From: CAYMAZ01 sp964388575 | Lineage (GTDB): Bacteria; Bacteroidota; Bacteroidia; Bacteroidales; DTU049 | Direction: 5' to 3' | Assembly: GCA_964388575.1 (NCBI GenBank) | Contig: CAYMAZ010000054.1 | Span: 1 to 12,322 of the forward strand | DNA: 12,322 bases | Shown: positions 1 through 7,157 of the stretch, one piece after another | Numbering within the stretch: the stretch's first letter is position 1 | Layout: each line of letters starts with the position of its first letter | The notes under the pieces: generated by a model | The model's database searches: none | Seen by the model: only the letters and a program-made list of their open reading frames with translations | Told to the model about the DNA's origin: nothing | Translations under genes and position numbers: made by a program

Positions 1-48
1 TTCCCATCTTCCCATCTTCTCATCTTCTCATCTTCCAACTTCTTCTCT
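1..48. repeat. Short tandem 8-bp repeat (TTCCCATC/TTCTCATC type)
   Basis: Four consecutive 8-base units are visible from base 1 (TTCCCATC twice, then TTCTCATC twice), followed by degenerate copies of the same pyrimidine-rich theme to about base 48. No reading frame through it looks like a protein on either strand. It lies just upstream of the ygiQ-like gene and runs off the left edge, so the true copy number is unknown. It resembles a simple-sequence intergenic repeat; no function can be assigned. Confidence 0.6.
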
Positions 49-73
49 TCATGCGCAGCACTTTCAAAATGGT

Positions 74-81
74 TATCTTTG
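74..81 (+). promoter_or_regulatory. Possible Bacteroidota -7 promoter box for the ygiQ-like gene
   Basis: The octamer TATCTTTG matches the Bacteroidota -7 consensus TAnnTTTG exactly and sits 15 bases before the preferred ATG at 97, which would leave a very short leader. A matching -33 TTTG element is not clear at the expected spacing, so this rests on one box only. Confidence 0.35.
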
Positions 82-96
82 CCATAGATTTTGAGT

Positions 97-1842
97 ATGA
101 CAAATTCAATTTTTTTGCCGGCATCGGCTGATGAACTGAAAGCTCTCGGATGGGAACAGGCCGACATCATCATTGTCAGTGGTGATGCCTATGTTGATCA
201 TCCTTCATTCGGGACGGCAGTGATGGCTCGCCTTGGTGAATATTGCGGATTAAAAGTGGCTGTATTGCCTCAACCCAACTGGAGAGATGACTTGCGCGAC
301 TTCAAAAAGCTCGGGAAACCCAAATATTTTTTCGGTGTCACTGCAGGCTGTATGGATTCAATGGTGAACCATTATACTGCCCGTAAACGTTTACGCTCAG
401 ATGATGCATATACCCCCGGAGGAAGAGCGGGATTCAGACCGGATTATGCAGCAACGGTATATTCCTCAATCCTGAAATCTCTGTATCCTGATACGCCTGT
501 GATTCTTGGCGGAATTGAAGCCTCCCTGCGAAGGCTCACACATTATGATTTCTGGTCCGATAGCCTGAAATCGTCGATTCTGGTTGACAGTCATGCCGAC
601 ATTATTCTTTACGGAATGGCCGAACGTGCCTTTATCGCTTTAATTGAAGAACTTAAAAAAGGCGTTTTATTTAAGGACATTACCCATATTCCTCAGACCG
701 CTTTTCTGCAGAAACAAATTCATAAACTTCCCGATGATATTGTTTTACCATCTCACGAAGCCTGCCTGAACAATAAAAGAGTTTTTGCAGAATCTTTCAA
801 AATCACGGAACAGGAATCGAACACTATGTATGCAAAACGTATCATACAACAGCACCATCAGGATTATGTGGTTGTCAATCCTCCGTTTCCCCCGCCATCA
901 ACTGCAGAAACAAACCTGTCATTTGATTTGCCCTACACACGTCTTCCGCATCCGAGATACAGAAAAAAGCCATCCATACCGGCCTACGAAATGATCCGAA
1001 ATTCTGTGACGATTCATCGGGGATGCTTTGGAGGTTGTTCTTTTTGTGCAATCAGTTCCCATCAGGGGAAATTCATTGCATCCCGGAGTGAAGCGTCAGT
1101 GTTGCACGAAATACAAATGATTGCATCTCAGCCTGATTTCAAGGGGCACATCACTGACCTGGGAGGACCATCAGCAAACATGTACAACATGCAGGGCATT
1201 GATTTGAAACTCTGTGAAAAATGTTACAGGGCGTCATGTATTTTTCCTTCCATCTGCAAAAACCTCAGCTTTGACCACAATCCGATGATCCAGCTGTACA
1301 ATAAGATCAGCGCAGTTGAAGGAATCCGCAAAGTAACAATCGGAAGCGGCATCCGTTACGATATGCTTGTGGACCAAAATCCTGATATGGATAAAAAATA
1401 TGCACTGACTGAGTTTGCAACACTGTTGATTACAAAACATGTTTCAGGAAGACTTAAAATTGCACCCGAACATGTTGCTGAGTCTGTGCTCAACATCATG
1501 CGCAAGCCATCATTTGAAAAATTCCGGACATTTCACAGGCTGTTTCATAAACTCAACAGGGAAAAGAACCTGAAACAGGAACTACGGCTTTATCTTATTG
1601 CCGGACATCCGGGCAGCAGTGACAAAGACTCTGAACTCCTGTCTTCGACAATGAAGTCGATGGGACATCAGGTTGAATCCGTTCAGGAATTTACGCCAAC
1701 GCCAATGACTCTTTCTTCTGTAATTTATTATTCCGGACTGAATCCTTACACAGGCAAAACTGTTCTCGTGCCAAAATCAGGAAAAGACATCCGCAGACAG
1801 AAAAACATCATACAAGAAAACCGGAGAAATCCCAGGTTTTAA
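97..1842 (+). CDS. ygiQ: YgiQ-family radical SAM protein (UPF0313), C-terminus probably frameshifted
   Basis: This is a cytoplasmic radical S-adenosylmethionine iron-sulfur protein; the physiological substrate of the family is not established. Numbering from the ATG at 97, the N-terminal domain has the typical GDAYVDHPSFG block. The radical SAM core shows the CX3CX2C cluster-binding motif at Cys310, Cys314 and Cys317 (GCFGGCSFC), then DLGGPSANMYN near 354, a second cysteine-rich stretch at 373-387 (Cys373, 376, 381, 387), and the later family blocks LKIAPEHV, AGHPGS, FTPTPMT and GLNPYTGK. An in-frame TTG at 91 is possible, but ATG 97 fits better. The frame stops at 1842 after an atypical NPRF end. 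The next frame (1802-1903) continues with a plausible 33-residue tail, so a one-base change in the A5 run at 1801-1805 may have cut the protein short. It is the only + strand gene, richer in G+C than its neighbours, and converges on them. Confidence 0.93.
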   Translation: MTNSIFLPASADELKALGWEQADIIIVSGDAYVDHPSFGTAVMARLGEYCGLKVAVLPQPNWRDDLRDFKKLGKPKYFFGVTAGCMDSMVNHYTARKRLRSDDAYTPGGRAGFRPDYAATVYSSILKSLYPDTPVILGGIEASLRRLTHYDFWSDSLKSSILVDSHADIILYGMAERAFIALIEELKKGVLFKDITHIPQTAFLQKQIHKLPDDIVLPSHEACLNNKRVFAESFKITEQESNTMYAKRIIQQHHQDYVVVNPPFPPPSTAETNLSFDLPYTRLPHPRYRKKPSIPAYEMIRNSVTIHRGCFGGCSFCAISSHQGKFIASRSEASVLHEIQMIASQPDFKGHITDLGGPSANMYNMQGIDLKLCEKCYRASCIFPSICKNLSFDHNPMIQLYNKISAVEGIRKVTIGSGIRYDMLVDQNPDMDKKYALTEFATLLITKHVSGRLKIAPEHVAESVLNIMRKPSFEKFRTFHRLFHKLNREKNLKQELRLYLIAGHPGSSDKDSELLSSTMKSMGHQVESVQEFTPTPMTLSSVIYYSGLNPYTGKTVLVPKSGKDIRRQKNIIQENRRNPRF

Positions 1843-1903
1843 GGATCCCTTCGATGACATCCTGCGAATGATCGCTGCACAAGACAAACAGGAAAAGCTG
1901 TGA
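1802..1903 (+). other. Probable true C-terminal tail of the ygiQ-like gene in the +1 frame
   Basis: Removing one A from the A5 run at 1801-1805 lets the ygiQ frame read past the TAA at 1840 through KTSYKKTGEIPGF and on to DILRMIAAQDKQEKL, ending at TGA 1901-1903. The full product would be about 603 residues. Codon choice and composition of these 33 codons resemble the gene upstream. I could not compare the tail with homologues, so a genuine mutation, a sequencing error and chance remain open. Confidence 0.5.
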
Positions 1904-1942
1904 TAACTGTTGTGAGGAATATGGGGATTTTCATTTCATTTT

Positions 1943-2020
1943 TTATTCATTTTTGACCACTTTCACCACATTCCTGCCAGAAGGGGTTTACATAATGCAG
2001 AATTTTATGCCGTAATAGAT
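1943..2020 (-). pseudogene. Decayed T9SS type A sorting-domain remnant
   Basis: On the minus strand these bases read KFCIM, a stop, then TPSGRNVVKVVKNE and a stop. This matches the last residues of the two intact sorting domains nearby (YFCVMETPAGRNVVKVIKTE). At the DNA level 22 bases (1959-1980) are identical to the intact copies. Upstream of KFCIM the match continues in a different frame (NESIT against TDGIT), so there is a frameshift as well as the internal TAA. No start and no body of an exported protein are left between it and the gene at 2040. It is a fossil of a third gene of this type, converging on ygiQ. Confidence 0.85.
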
Positions 2021-2039
2021 TCATTAATTTTTAACTCAA

Positions 2040-2708
2040 TTATTTCTTTAAACGAAACTTATAGCCAATATTTATAGCAAAAAGTGCATCAAACTTAGAG
2101 CCATTATATTGAAAGCCTTCTGGCGCTTCTTGTTTGTAAAGAATACGTTGACGATAACCAAACCCAAATATAAACTCAAAAGCAATTCTATCCTTTAAAT
2201 AGCTTTGATATCCAAAAATTGGTCCTACATTCACACATAATTCATTGAACTTAGTAGTGTGAGAACTGTAATTACTATAAGGTGAATTGTAGTAGGTAAG
2301 TTTCCCCAAATAATTATATTTCCAAAAACCAGTGTATAGCCCCGAGAAGAATCCCTTTTGTTCTTTCCTTTTACTTAAAAATATTTTGTATTGAGACTCA
2401 ATCCTGAACTTTTGCTCTTCTAGCTTTGTTTGAATATTGTTTTCAGTGTTAGAATTCTTGTAGTTAAAGTAAAATCCGGATAATTGAATACTATTGTTTA
2501 GTTTAAGGTTTTTTTCAAAAGTTGCAGTCAAAAACAAAAAACTCTCGTTTTGGGGGTTTTGATTAGCGAAAATAGCTAATAAAACTGGAATTATAACATC
2601 TGTCTTAAAAATGAAAACATGTTTGTTCTGGATCGTATCCTCTTGAGAATAGAGGAATTGGCTGACAAGATTCGCAACTAGAAAAACCGATATTAAAGTA
2701 TGTTTCAT
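2040..2708 (-). CDS. Predicted secreted/outer-membrane beta-barrel protein, paralogue of 2833-3486
   Basis: This 222-residue protein begins with a signal peptide (about residues 1-22, ending FLYSQ). The rest is rich in alternating aromatic and polar residues, as expected for outer-membrane beta-strands, and it ends with NIGYKFRLKK, a likely last strand. It is a clear paralogue of the next gene upstream: both have FGYQxYxKDR near 165-175, a GxGYxQ block, and the near-identical end KFDALFAxNIGYKF. No catalytic motif is visible and I do not recognise the family with certainty; small Bacteroidota barrel families of the DUF3575 kind are a possibility. It lies 124 bases after its paralogue and is followed at once by the sorting-domain remnant. 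The start at 2708 (MKHTL) matches the paralogue's MKHII start. Confidence 0.8.
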   Translation of the reverse strand: MKHTLISVFLVANLVSQFLYSQEDTIQNKHVFIFKTDVIIPVLLAIFANQNPQNESFLFLTATFEKNLKLNNSIQLSGFYFNYKNSNTENNIQTKLEEQKFRIESQYKIFLSKRKEQKGFFSGLYTGFWKYNYLGKLTYYNSPYSNYSSHTTKFNELCVNVGPIFGYQSYLKDRIAFEFIFGFGYRQRILYKQEAPEGFQYNGSKFDALFAINIGYKFRLKK

Positions 2709-2735
2709 AATGAGTTGTTTTTTATATCTACGAAA

Positions 2736-2758
2736 GGGTTTCTAATTTTGTTTTCATT
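2736..2758 (-). promoter_or_regulatory. Conserved leader segment upstream of the 2040-2708 gene
   Basis: These 23 bases match 3510-3532 at 21 positions. Both lie at nearly the same distance from the ATG of the two paralogues, inside otherwise diverged intergenic DNA. A promoter, leader or simple relic of the duplication would all fit; no TAnnTTTG box is seen within it. Confidence 0.4.
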
Positions 2759-2832
2759 AATTATATCATTTTATTCAGTATTCGAATAGTGCCTCAAGAC
2801 AACTTACATTTCCTAAACAAAACTGTTCAAAA

Positions 2833-3486
2833 TTATTCTGATCTTTTTTTTACTTTAAACTTATAGCCAATATTCAAAGCAAAAAGTGCATCAAACTTTT
2901 TTCTGTCATAAACAAAATCGCCTGATATTTCTTCTTCATAAGAAACTTGTTGGTTATATCCTAATCCAAGCATAAAATCGATGACAACTCTATCTTTTAT
3001 ATAGTTTTGATACCCAAAAACTAATCCTGGATTTATGCAAATTTCTTTAAATCTCCAAAATGATTCATTATAGGGTTCAGGCAAATTAAATATTTGTATT
3101 GAGGTTTCGTATGTTTCATAAGAAAATTTTGAATAAATGCCTGAATAAAAGCCGGATAGATTTTTGTTTTTACTTAAATAAAATTTTAAATAAGGAGTCA
3201 TCCCTTTGTAATTATTTTTGCTTAACGTGTTTGACGTTTGACTTACTTCCATTGATAAGCTATAGAAGTAAAAGGCAGTCAATTGAAAGGAGTGTCTCTT
3301 TCTTGTTCCAAACTCAAAAGTCAAAGAAGGGTATTTCCAATTATTGTCAAAAATCATGTTTGTTGCAGGCAATAGAATGTCTGCTTTTAATATATAACAT
3401 AGTTTTTGTTTATTCTCTTCAGATTGTCCGGCAAGAAAATAATTACAAATAAAGATTAAAATTAGAGATGTTATAATGTGTTTCAT
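2833..3486 (-). CDS. Predicted secreted/outer-membrane beta-barrel protein, paralogue of 2040-2708
   Basis: This 217-residue protein has a signal peptide (about 1-21, ending FLAGQ) and a body of aromatic-rich, strand-like segments. The C-terminal third (FGYQNYIKDRVVIDF, then a GLGYNQQ block and KFDALFALNIGYKFKV) is shared with the gene at 2040-2708. The N-terminal halves have diverged much more, although both keep an ILKADILLP-like or IFKTDVIIP-like segment just after the signal peptide. The upstream bases of the two genes are also related, so they arose by tandem duplication. It is the first intact gene after the sorting-domain remnant at 3617-3706, the position held by barrel genes after the two intact T9SS genes. 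No enzymatic motif is seen; the role is probably structural or partner-binding at the cell surface. Confidence 0.8.
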   Translation of the reverse strand: MKHIITSLILIFICNYFLAGQSEENKQKLCYILKADILLPATNMIFDNNWKYPSLTFEFGTRKRHSFQLTAFYFYSLSMEVSQTSNTLSKNNYKGMTPYLKFYLSKNKNLSGFYSGIYSKFSYETYETSIQIFNLPEPYNESFWRFKEICINPGLVFGYQNYIKDRVVIDFMLGLGYNQQVSYEEEISGDFVYDRKKFDALFALNIGYKFKVKKRSE

Positions 3487-3509
3487 AATAATTTGTTATA
3501 TGTATAAAT

Positions 3510-3532
3510 GGGTTTTTAATTATGTTTTCATT
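3510..3532 (-). promoter_or_regulatory. Conserved leader segment upstream of the 2833-3486 gene
   Basis: This is the partner of 2736-2758 with two mismatches, lying 24 bases before the ATG at 3486. It is kept between paralogues whose surrounding spacer has diverged, which hints at a promoter or leader function, but recent common descent would also explain it. Confidence 0.4.
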
Positions 3533-3616
3533 CCATGTACTCAAGTGAAGAAAAGTAAAAAAGGGCAAATTTTTTTTTATCACAATAATTCATTTTTTTT
3601 CTTAATAAAACTAAAA

Positions 3617-3706
3617 CTATGATTTGACAATTTTTAAAACTTTTCTGAATTTTTTAGTTTGAATTATACAGAAATAAATACCTGAAGATATTGATAAGTT
3701 TGTTTT
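3617..3706 (-). pseudogene. Second T9SS type A sorting-domain remnant (diverged subtype)
   Basis: Within the 243-base gap 3487-3729 the minus strand keeps a 29-codon frame reading TNLSISSGIYFCIIQTKK and then FRKVLKIVKS, ending at TAG 3617-3619. The pattern SSGIYFxxIxT, basic residues, then KVxKIVK is the classic end of a type A sorting domain. Its wording differs from the intact copies at 5396 and 8052, so it derives from another gene. It is preceded by in-frame stops and by the end of the barrel gene at 3730, with no exported-protein body left. The rest of the gap is T-rich DNA without a recognisable feature. Confidence 0.78.
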
Positions 3707-3729
3707 TCAATTTCATTTCTTCTCAAATT

Positions 3730-4404
3730 TTATTTTAAAACAAATCCAACACCCAATTTCGATTCCAATGCAAAGCGAGGGTTATGCAGGTTGGTGCTTG
3801 AGCTTCCACCATAGTACCAGTCTTTTCTTAAGTTGTAAAGGAAGCAGAACTCAAACCTAAATTTTAAACATTTATAAATTGAACTATAATATGACAATCC
3901 AAGCACTGTATTTACTCCGGTTTGTTTAAAAATATGAGGTTTTAAATCATGCTTAAACTCCCAAAAAACATCTCCGTTCAATGTTTCTTTGTATGATAAA
4001 TTATATGCATCAATAATATTAAAAAAATCAAAACCAGAGAATAGATATACATTCTTTAAATAATTAATTTCAAAAATTTTATAAGAAAAATATATTTGAG
4101 GCAATTTGATTGTTTTAATATATTTTTTGCTCGTGGTCTTTATTTGACCATAGTTATGATCGTAAGAGTATCTTTCAGAAAAATAATTTCGTGTATTGAA
4201 TGAACTACCAATATCAAGTTTGAAATTTTCCAATATCGTAAAACTATATTGTAATCCGAAATTATAGTTGTATAAAAGATTGCTGTTGTTAGTAAGAAAA
4301 TAATGAGTATATCCATAAAACAAATTCAAAGTTTGTTTTTCCTGGGCCTTTCCGCTAAAGCTGATTGATAAAATGAGATATGTAAGTAGAAATATGATTC
4401 TCAT
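3730..4404 (-). CDS. Predicted outer-membrane beta-barrel protein
   Basis: This 224-residue protein starts with a signal peptide (about 1-21, ending SGKAQ). The body alternates strand-like segments such as NFGLQYSF and KFRFEFCFLYNL, and the last segment, LGVGFVLK, suits a closing barrel strand. It belongs to the broad class of small Bacteroidota PorT-like or outer-membrane beta-barrel-domain proteins; this is judged by pattern, since no diagnostic motif is present. Its ATG lies 12 bases after the stop of the 48-residue ORF 4417-4563, which overlaps the barrel gene at 4560, so all three probably share one transcript. Its own start at 4404 (MRIIF) gives a complete signal peptide. Confidence 0.78.
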   Translation of the reverse strand: MRIIFLLTYLILSISFSGKAQEKQTLNLFYGYTHYFLTNNSNLLYNYNFGLQYSFTILENFKLDIGSSFNTRNYFSERYSYDHNYGQIKTTSKKYIKTIKLPQIYFSYKIFEINYLKNVYLFSGFDFFNIIDAYNLSYKETLNGDVFWEFKHDLKPHIFKQTGVNTVLGLSYYSSIYKCLKFRFEFCFLYNLRKDWYYGGSSSTNLHNPRFALESKLGVGFVLK

Positions 4405-4416
4405 ATAAATTCTGAT

Positions 4417-4563
4417 TTAAAATTTCCATGGCTGTTTAACAAAGAGATATTCAAATGACACACCGAAATTCAAAAATAATCTGTCATCTGTTAATTTGCC
4501 GGTTGTTACTTTTCGCTGAAGATTTACAAAAATGATAACGTAAAAGTATTTTATTGATTTCAT
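4417..4563 (-). CDS. Small ORF (48 aa), probable truncated barrel gene
   Basis: The start codon overlaps the stop of the barrel gene at 4560-5288 in an ATGA arrangement, typical of translationally coupled genes. The product starts MKSIKYFYVIIFVNL, which looks like the beginning of a signal peptide. It ends with a strand-like segment (DRLFLNFGVSFEYLF) that resembles residues 123-142 of the upstream protein (NQIFLNFGINYLFNL). It is too short to form a barrel. I read it as a barrel gene that lost its middle by deletion, leaving the signal start joined to a late strand. A genuine small envelope protein is the alternative. Confidence 0.45.
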   Translation of the reverse strand: MKSIKYFYVIIFVNLQRKVTTGKLTDDRLFLNFGVSFEYLFVKQPWKF

Positions 4564-5288
4564 AGTATATAACAGATTTTAATGAAACTTTTAAATTTTT
4601 TGTTATACATGTTTATTACATCTCCTGTAGTATAAAAATTATGTATAACCATTGCCCATGTGAAATCGTTAAACTGTAACTGGTATTGAACCAAAAACCT
4701 GTCTGAAAGTTTATATCCAATATTTATTGATGGGTTAAATGGGAAAAATCCTCGCATCCGATACTCAAACGACATGGGCCAAGGATGGGGTGCTGAAGCT
4801 CTTGTATAGCTTGTTTTGTTTCCAAATTGATACTTTATAAGCTCGTTTTCAACACCAAAAAGGAATTTGTGTTTGCCCAAATTAAACAGATAGTTTATTC
4901 CGAAGTTTAGAAAAATCTGATTTGAAGTATATTTCAATTTCACGGTATCCCGAAGTATTTCAGATCCACTGTAAAACTCTCCATTTAAAGAAAATTTACT
5001 TGGATGATATTCATAATTTAATCCGAATTCCAATTCGATTTTTTTCTTTGTCCCAAAAGCACGCTTTGCAAATAACCCGGTGTTCAATCCTACACTAAAT
5101 TTATTCTCTGTTTCAATTTTCCCGGGTATACTTAAGAAACTAACTATTTCATACATAAATGGCATTTGATGTAATCCAAGTTCCACTCCATATTGCCATT
5201 TTCTATCTTTTTCTTCCTGCGAATAAGATATTACAGCATGCAGAATGAGCAATAGAAATATCAGATATTTATTGATTGTAATGTTCAT
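4560..5288 (-). CDS. Predicted outer-membrane beta-barrel protein of the second T9SS module
   Basis: This 242-residue protein has a signal peptide (about 1-24, ending ISYSQ) and repeated strand-like segments with paired turns: SVGLNTGLFAKR, IELEFGLNYEYH, IFLNFGINYLFNL and NIGYKLSDRFLVQYQL. This is the usual look of a small outer-membrane barrel with an outer-membrane-protein-like fold. The C-terminal 15 residues (basic, KKFKSFIKICYIL) do not look like a closing strand, so the end may have been altered. The ATG at 5288 lies inside the coiled-coil ORF 5269-5391 (20-base overlap), so its translation is likely coupled to that ORF and to the T9SS-exported protein before it. The position suggests a membrane partner for that protein; this is inference. 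Confidence 0.78.
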   Translation of the reverse strand: MNITINKYLIFLLLILHAVISYSQEEKDRKWQYGVELGLHQMPFMYEIVSFLSIPGKIETENKFSVGLNTGLFAKRAFGTKKKIELEFGLNYEYHPSKFSLNGEFYSGSEILRDTVKLKYTSNQIFLNFGINYLFNLGKHKFLFGVENELIKYQFGNKTSYTRASAPHPWPMSFEYRMRGFFPFNPSINIGYKLSDRFLVQYQLQFNDFTWAMVIHNFYTTGDVINMYNKKFKSFIKICYIL

Positions 5289-5391
5289 CGTTCTTCTGTT
5301 TTACTTTCAACACCTCAACCTGCTTCTGCAAATCAATCACATAGAGTGTGAGTTCTTCAATCTTTTTCAGAAGGATTGCATTCATTTTCAT
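5269..5391 (-). CDS. Detached coiled-coil ORF (40 aa) after the T9SS gene
   Basis: It starts four bases after the stop codon of the T9SS-exported protein and overlaps the next gene by 20 bases. The product begins MKMNAILLKKIEELTLYVID and continues as a charged heptad-like helix (LQKQVEVLKVKQK). It closely matches the C-terminal tail of the protein at 10895-12235 (MNMLLLKKIEELTLYIIILN) and the ORF at 7955-8047. There is no signal peptide, so as a separate product it would be cytoplasmic. Either it is expressed as a coupling peptide or small coiled coil, or it is a DNA fragment carried along when sorting domains were exchanged. Its conservation in two copies favours something other than chance. 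Confidence 0.55.
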   Translation of the reverse strand: MKMNAILLKKIEELTLYVIDLQKQVEVLKVKQKNDEHYNQ

Positions 5392-5646
5392 TTTATTATT
5401 CTGTTTTAATAACTTTCACCACATTCCTGCCAGCTGGCGTTTCCATAACGCAGAAGTACAAGCCTTTCGTAATGCCATCAGTTGAAACATCTATAGAATG
5501 TTGTCCTTTGTCAAATGATCCGTTGAATATGCCCAGCACCTGCCTGCCATAGGCATCTGTGAGATAAATTTTTGCATCTGTCTCCTCTGGCTGTGAAAAT
5601 GATATTGTAAAGGAATCGGAAAAGGGGTTGGGGTGGATGGTGAAAT
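5318..5646. repeat. 329-bp repeat, copy 1 (sorting domain plus coiled-coil ORF)
   Basis: It aligns without gaps to 7974-8302 with about 24 mismatches by eye (about 93% identity). Bases 5372-5467 are exactly identical to 8028-8123, a run that spans the end of the T9SS gene, the spacer and the start of the coiled-coil ORF. Identity ends abruptly on both sides. Confidence 0.9.
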
Positions 5647-7147
5647 TGCTTTCAGAATAAGATTCTTGTTGTTCAAATTTTGTTGTTTCCAACAGGTCTG
5701 AATATTCGTTATATTGCCAGGTGTTTTCACTTTCTAACATCATGCTTTTATTTGAATTGCCATCACAAGAAGTAATTGTTGCAGTAAAACTGGCACCCTG
5801 TTCAACTGTGAAACCTGGCAGCAGATCTATTGCCTGTCCTGCTTCAAAAATAACGGTATTGTCTTCTTCAATAATAACTACCGGACCAGCTGAAATACCA
5901 ATATCTGCTTTATACAATAGTGGGTCAGGTGCTCCGATTGTTTTATCCTGCACCAGATATTGATTCTGCAAAACAATATATTCCTGGCAACATTCGGGTA
6001 ATGGAGGTTTGCTTACTTCTGTAAAATAAAAATATTCTGATGGATTAGTTGGGTCTCCCGAATGATTCAGCTTTTGAAAGTTTTCATTATATTCTTTTGT
6101 ACCACAATCATTTGTTACTTTTAATAAATATTGATAACCCACATTTGCTGCGTCAACTTCGACTCCATTTGCATTTTTTCCATCCCATGCAATAATATTA
6201 GGAGGATTATTTATTATAATCGTTATTATATCCGATTGTAACCACTTTATAGTTAATTCTACGTAAGTAATGTTTTTTAATCCAAAAAATGTTAATGGGT
6301 CATCCTTTTCGTGTTTTTCATTTACGACAATATCAAATACCCCTGCCGTGCTACTGCATCCATTTATGCAGCCTTCTGCAATCATAACATCATCAATTAA
6401 AATATATGCATCACAAAAAGAAGGCTGTTCATCTATTTCAATTGCAATCCAGTCAAAACTTTCATTAGGTGCAATAAAGTTAGTTGAAATTTTATGCCAC
6501 ATTCCGGGTTGATAGTTGTTTAATGAAATAGAAAAATCCGCAATATTAATAATGCTTTGAAATATTCCATCTTGAAAATCGTCATATTCTGCTGTGCATA
6601 TGTCTTCAATTTTATTGTTTTTATATATAATATCTTTTTTAGCAGCGTAAACTTTTAAATTTACAAAATTATTCCAATTCGCATATCCAAAATATCCATT
6701 ATATGAATATACAGGATAAACTATTGGTCTAATATACATGGATAAATAATATTTCAACCCTTCTTGAAATTTATTATCATTAGATAATTGTTGCATTATT
6801 AATTCTGCATATCCCATTCCTATATATCCAGTTCCATTATTTGCTTGAACATGGATTTGTTGTGGATAAGGATTATATTCAACCATATCAATAAATCCAT
6901 ATCCTTCTTTAAACCAGTCTGGGGAATGCAAATATGAAACTGAATTTGGTTCTATGATTTTTTTTAAATTATCTTTCCAGAATTGAAGAAATTCAGTTTG
7001 AGCTACATAATTAGGTTTTGAATTATCAGTACCATCCTCAAAACTGGAATTAAATAAAATATTTGCAAAATTAAAGTTTTGACAAAAAACCATTGAAGGT
7101 ATTGAATATAGAAATAAAACAAAAAGAATTAAACATATACGTTTCAT
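5396..7147 (-). CDS. T9SS-exported multidomain surface protein (type A sorting domain)
   Basis: This 583-residue protein is exported by a Sec signal peptide (1-23, ending VFCQ) and then by the type IX system to the cell surface or medium. After an NSSFEDG start comes a jelly-roll-like region to about 260, closed by YILIDDVMIAEGC. Residues 270-350 form a FlgD/CHU_C-like Ig fold with IAWDGKNANGVEVDAANVGY. A CCQEY pair lies near 386, and a stacked-strand module with FEAGQAIDLLPGFTVEQGA is at 418-460. A type A sorting domain runs from 503 to 583: HPNPFSDSF, DAYGRQVLG, then KGLYFCVMETPAGRNVV. No catalytic motif is evident, so binding or adhesion is more likely than enzymatic activity. I chose ATG 7147 over an upstream TTG at 7174 because it gives a clean signal peptide and avoids overlap with the barrel gene, whose stop is 10 bases away. 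Confidence 0.9.
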   Translation of the reverse strand: MKRICLILFVLFLYSIPSMVFCQNFNFANILFNSSFEDGTDNSKPNYVAQTEFLQFWKDNLKKIIEPNSVSYLHSPDWFKEGYGFIDMVEYNPYPQQIHVQANNGTGYIGMGYAELIMQQLSNDNKFQEGLKYYLSMYIRPIVYPVYSYNGYFGYANWNNFVNLKVYAAKKDIIYKNNKIEDICTAEYDDFQDGIFQSIINIADFSISLNNYQPGMWHKISTNFIAPNESFDWIAIEIDEQPSFCDAYILIDDVMIAEGCINGCSSTAGVFDIVVNEKHEKDDPLTFFGLKNITYVELTIKWLQSDIITIIINNPPNIIAWDGKNANGVEVDAANVGYQYLLKVTNDCGTKEYNENFQKLNHSGDPTNPSEYFYFTEVSKPPLPECCQEYIVLQNQYLVQDKTIGAPDPLLYKADIGISAGPVVIIEEDNTVIFEAGQAIDLLPGFTVEQGASFTATITSCDGNSNKSMMLESENTWQYNEYSDLLETTKFEQQESYSESNFTIHPNPFSDSFTISFSQPEETDAKIYLTDAYGRQVLGIFNGSFDKGQHSIDVSTDGITKGLYFCVMETPAGRNVVKVIKTE

Positions 7148-7157
7148 AAAAAAAGTA

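Noticed and set aside
3099..3452. Plus-strand frame of 117 codons opposite the barrel gene 2833-3486
   Set aside because: It is a shadow of an AT-rich gene with a paralogue; composition is unlike a protein.
5721..6512. Plus-strand open frames of about 80 codons opposite the T9SS gene
   Set aside because: They lie entirely antisense to a well-supported gene, lack any motif and have no independent support.
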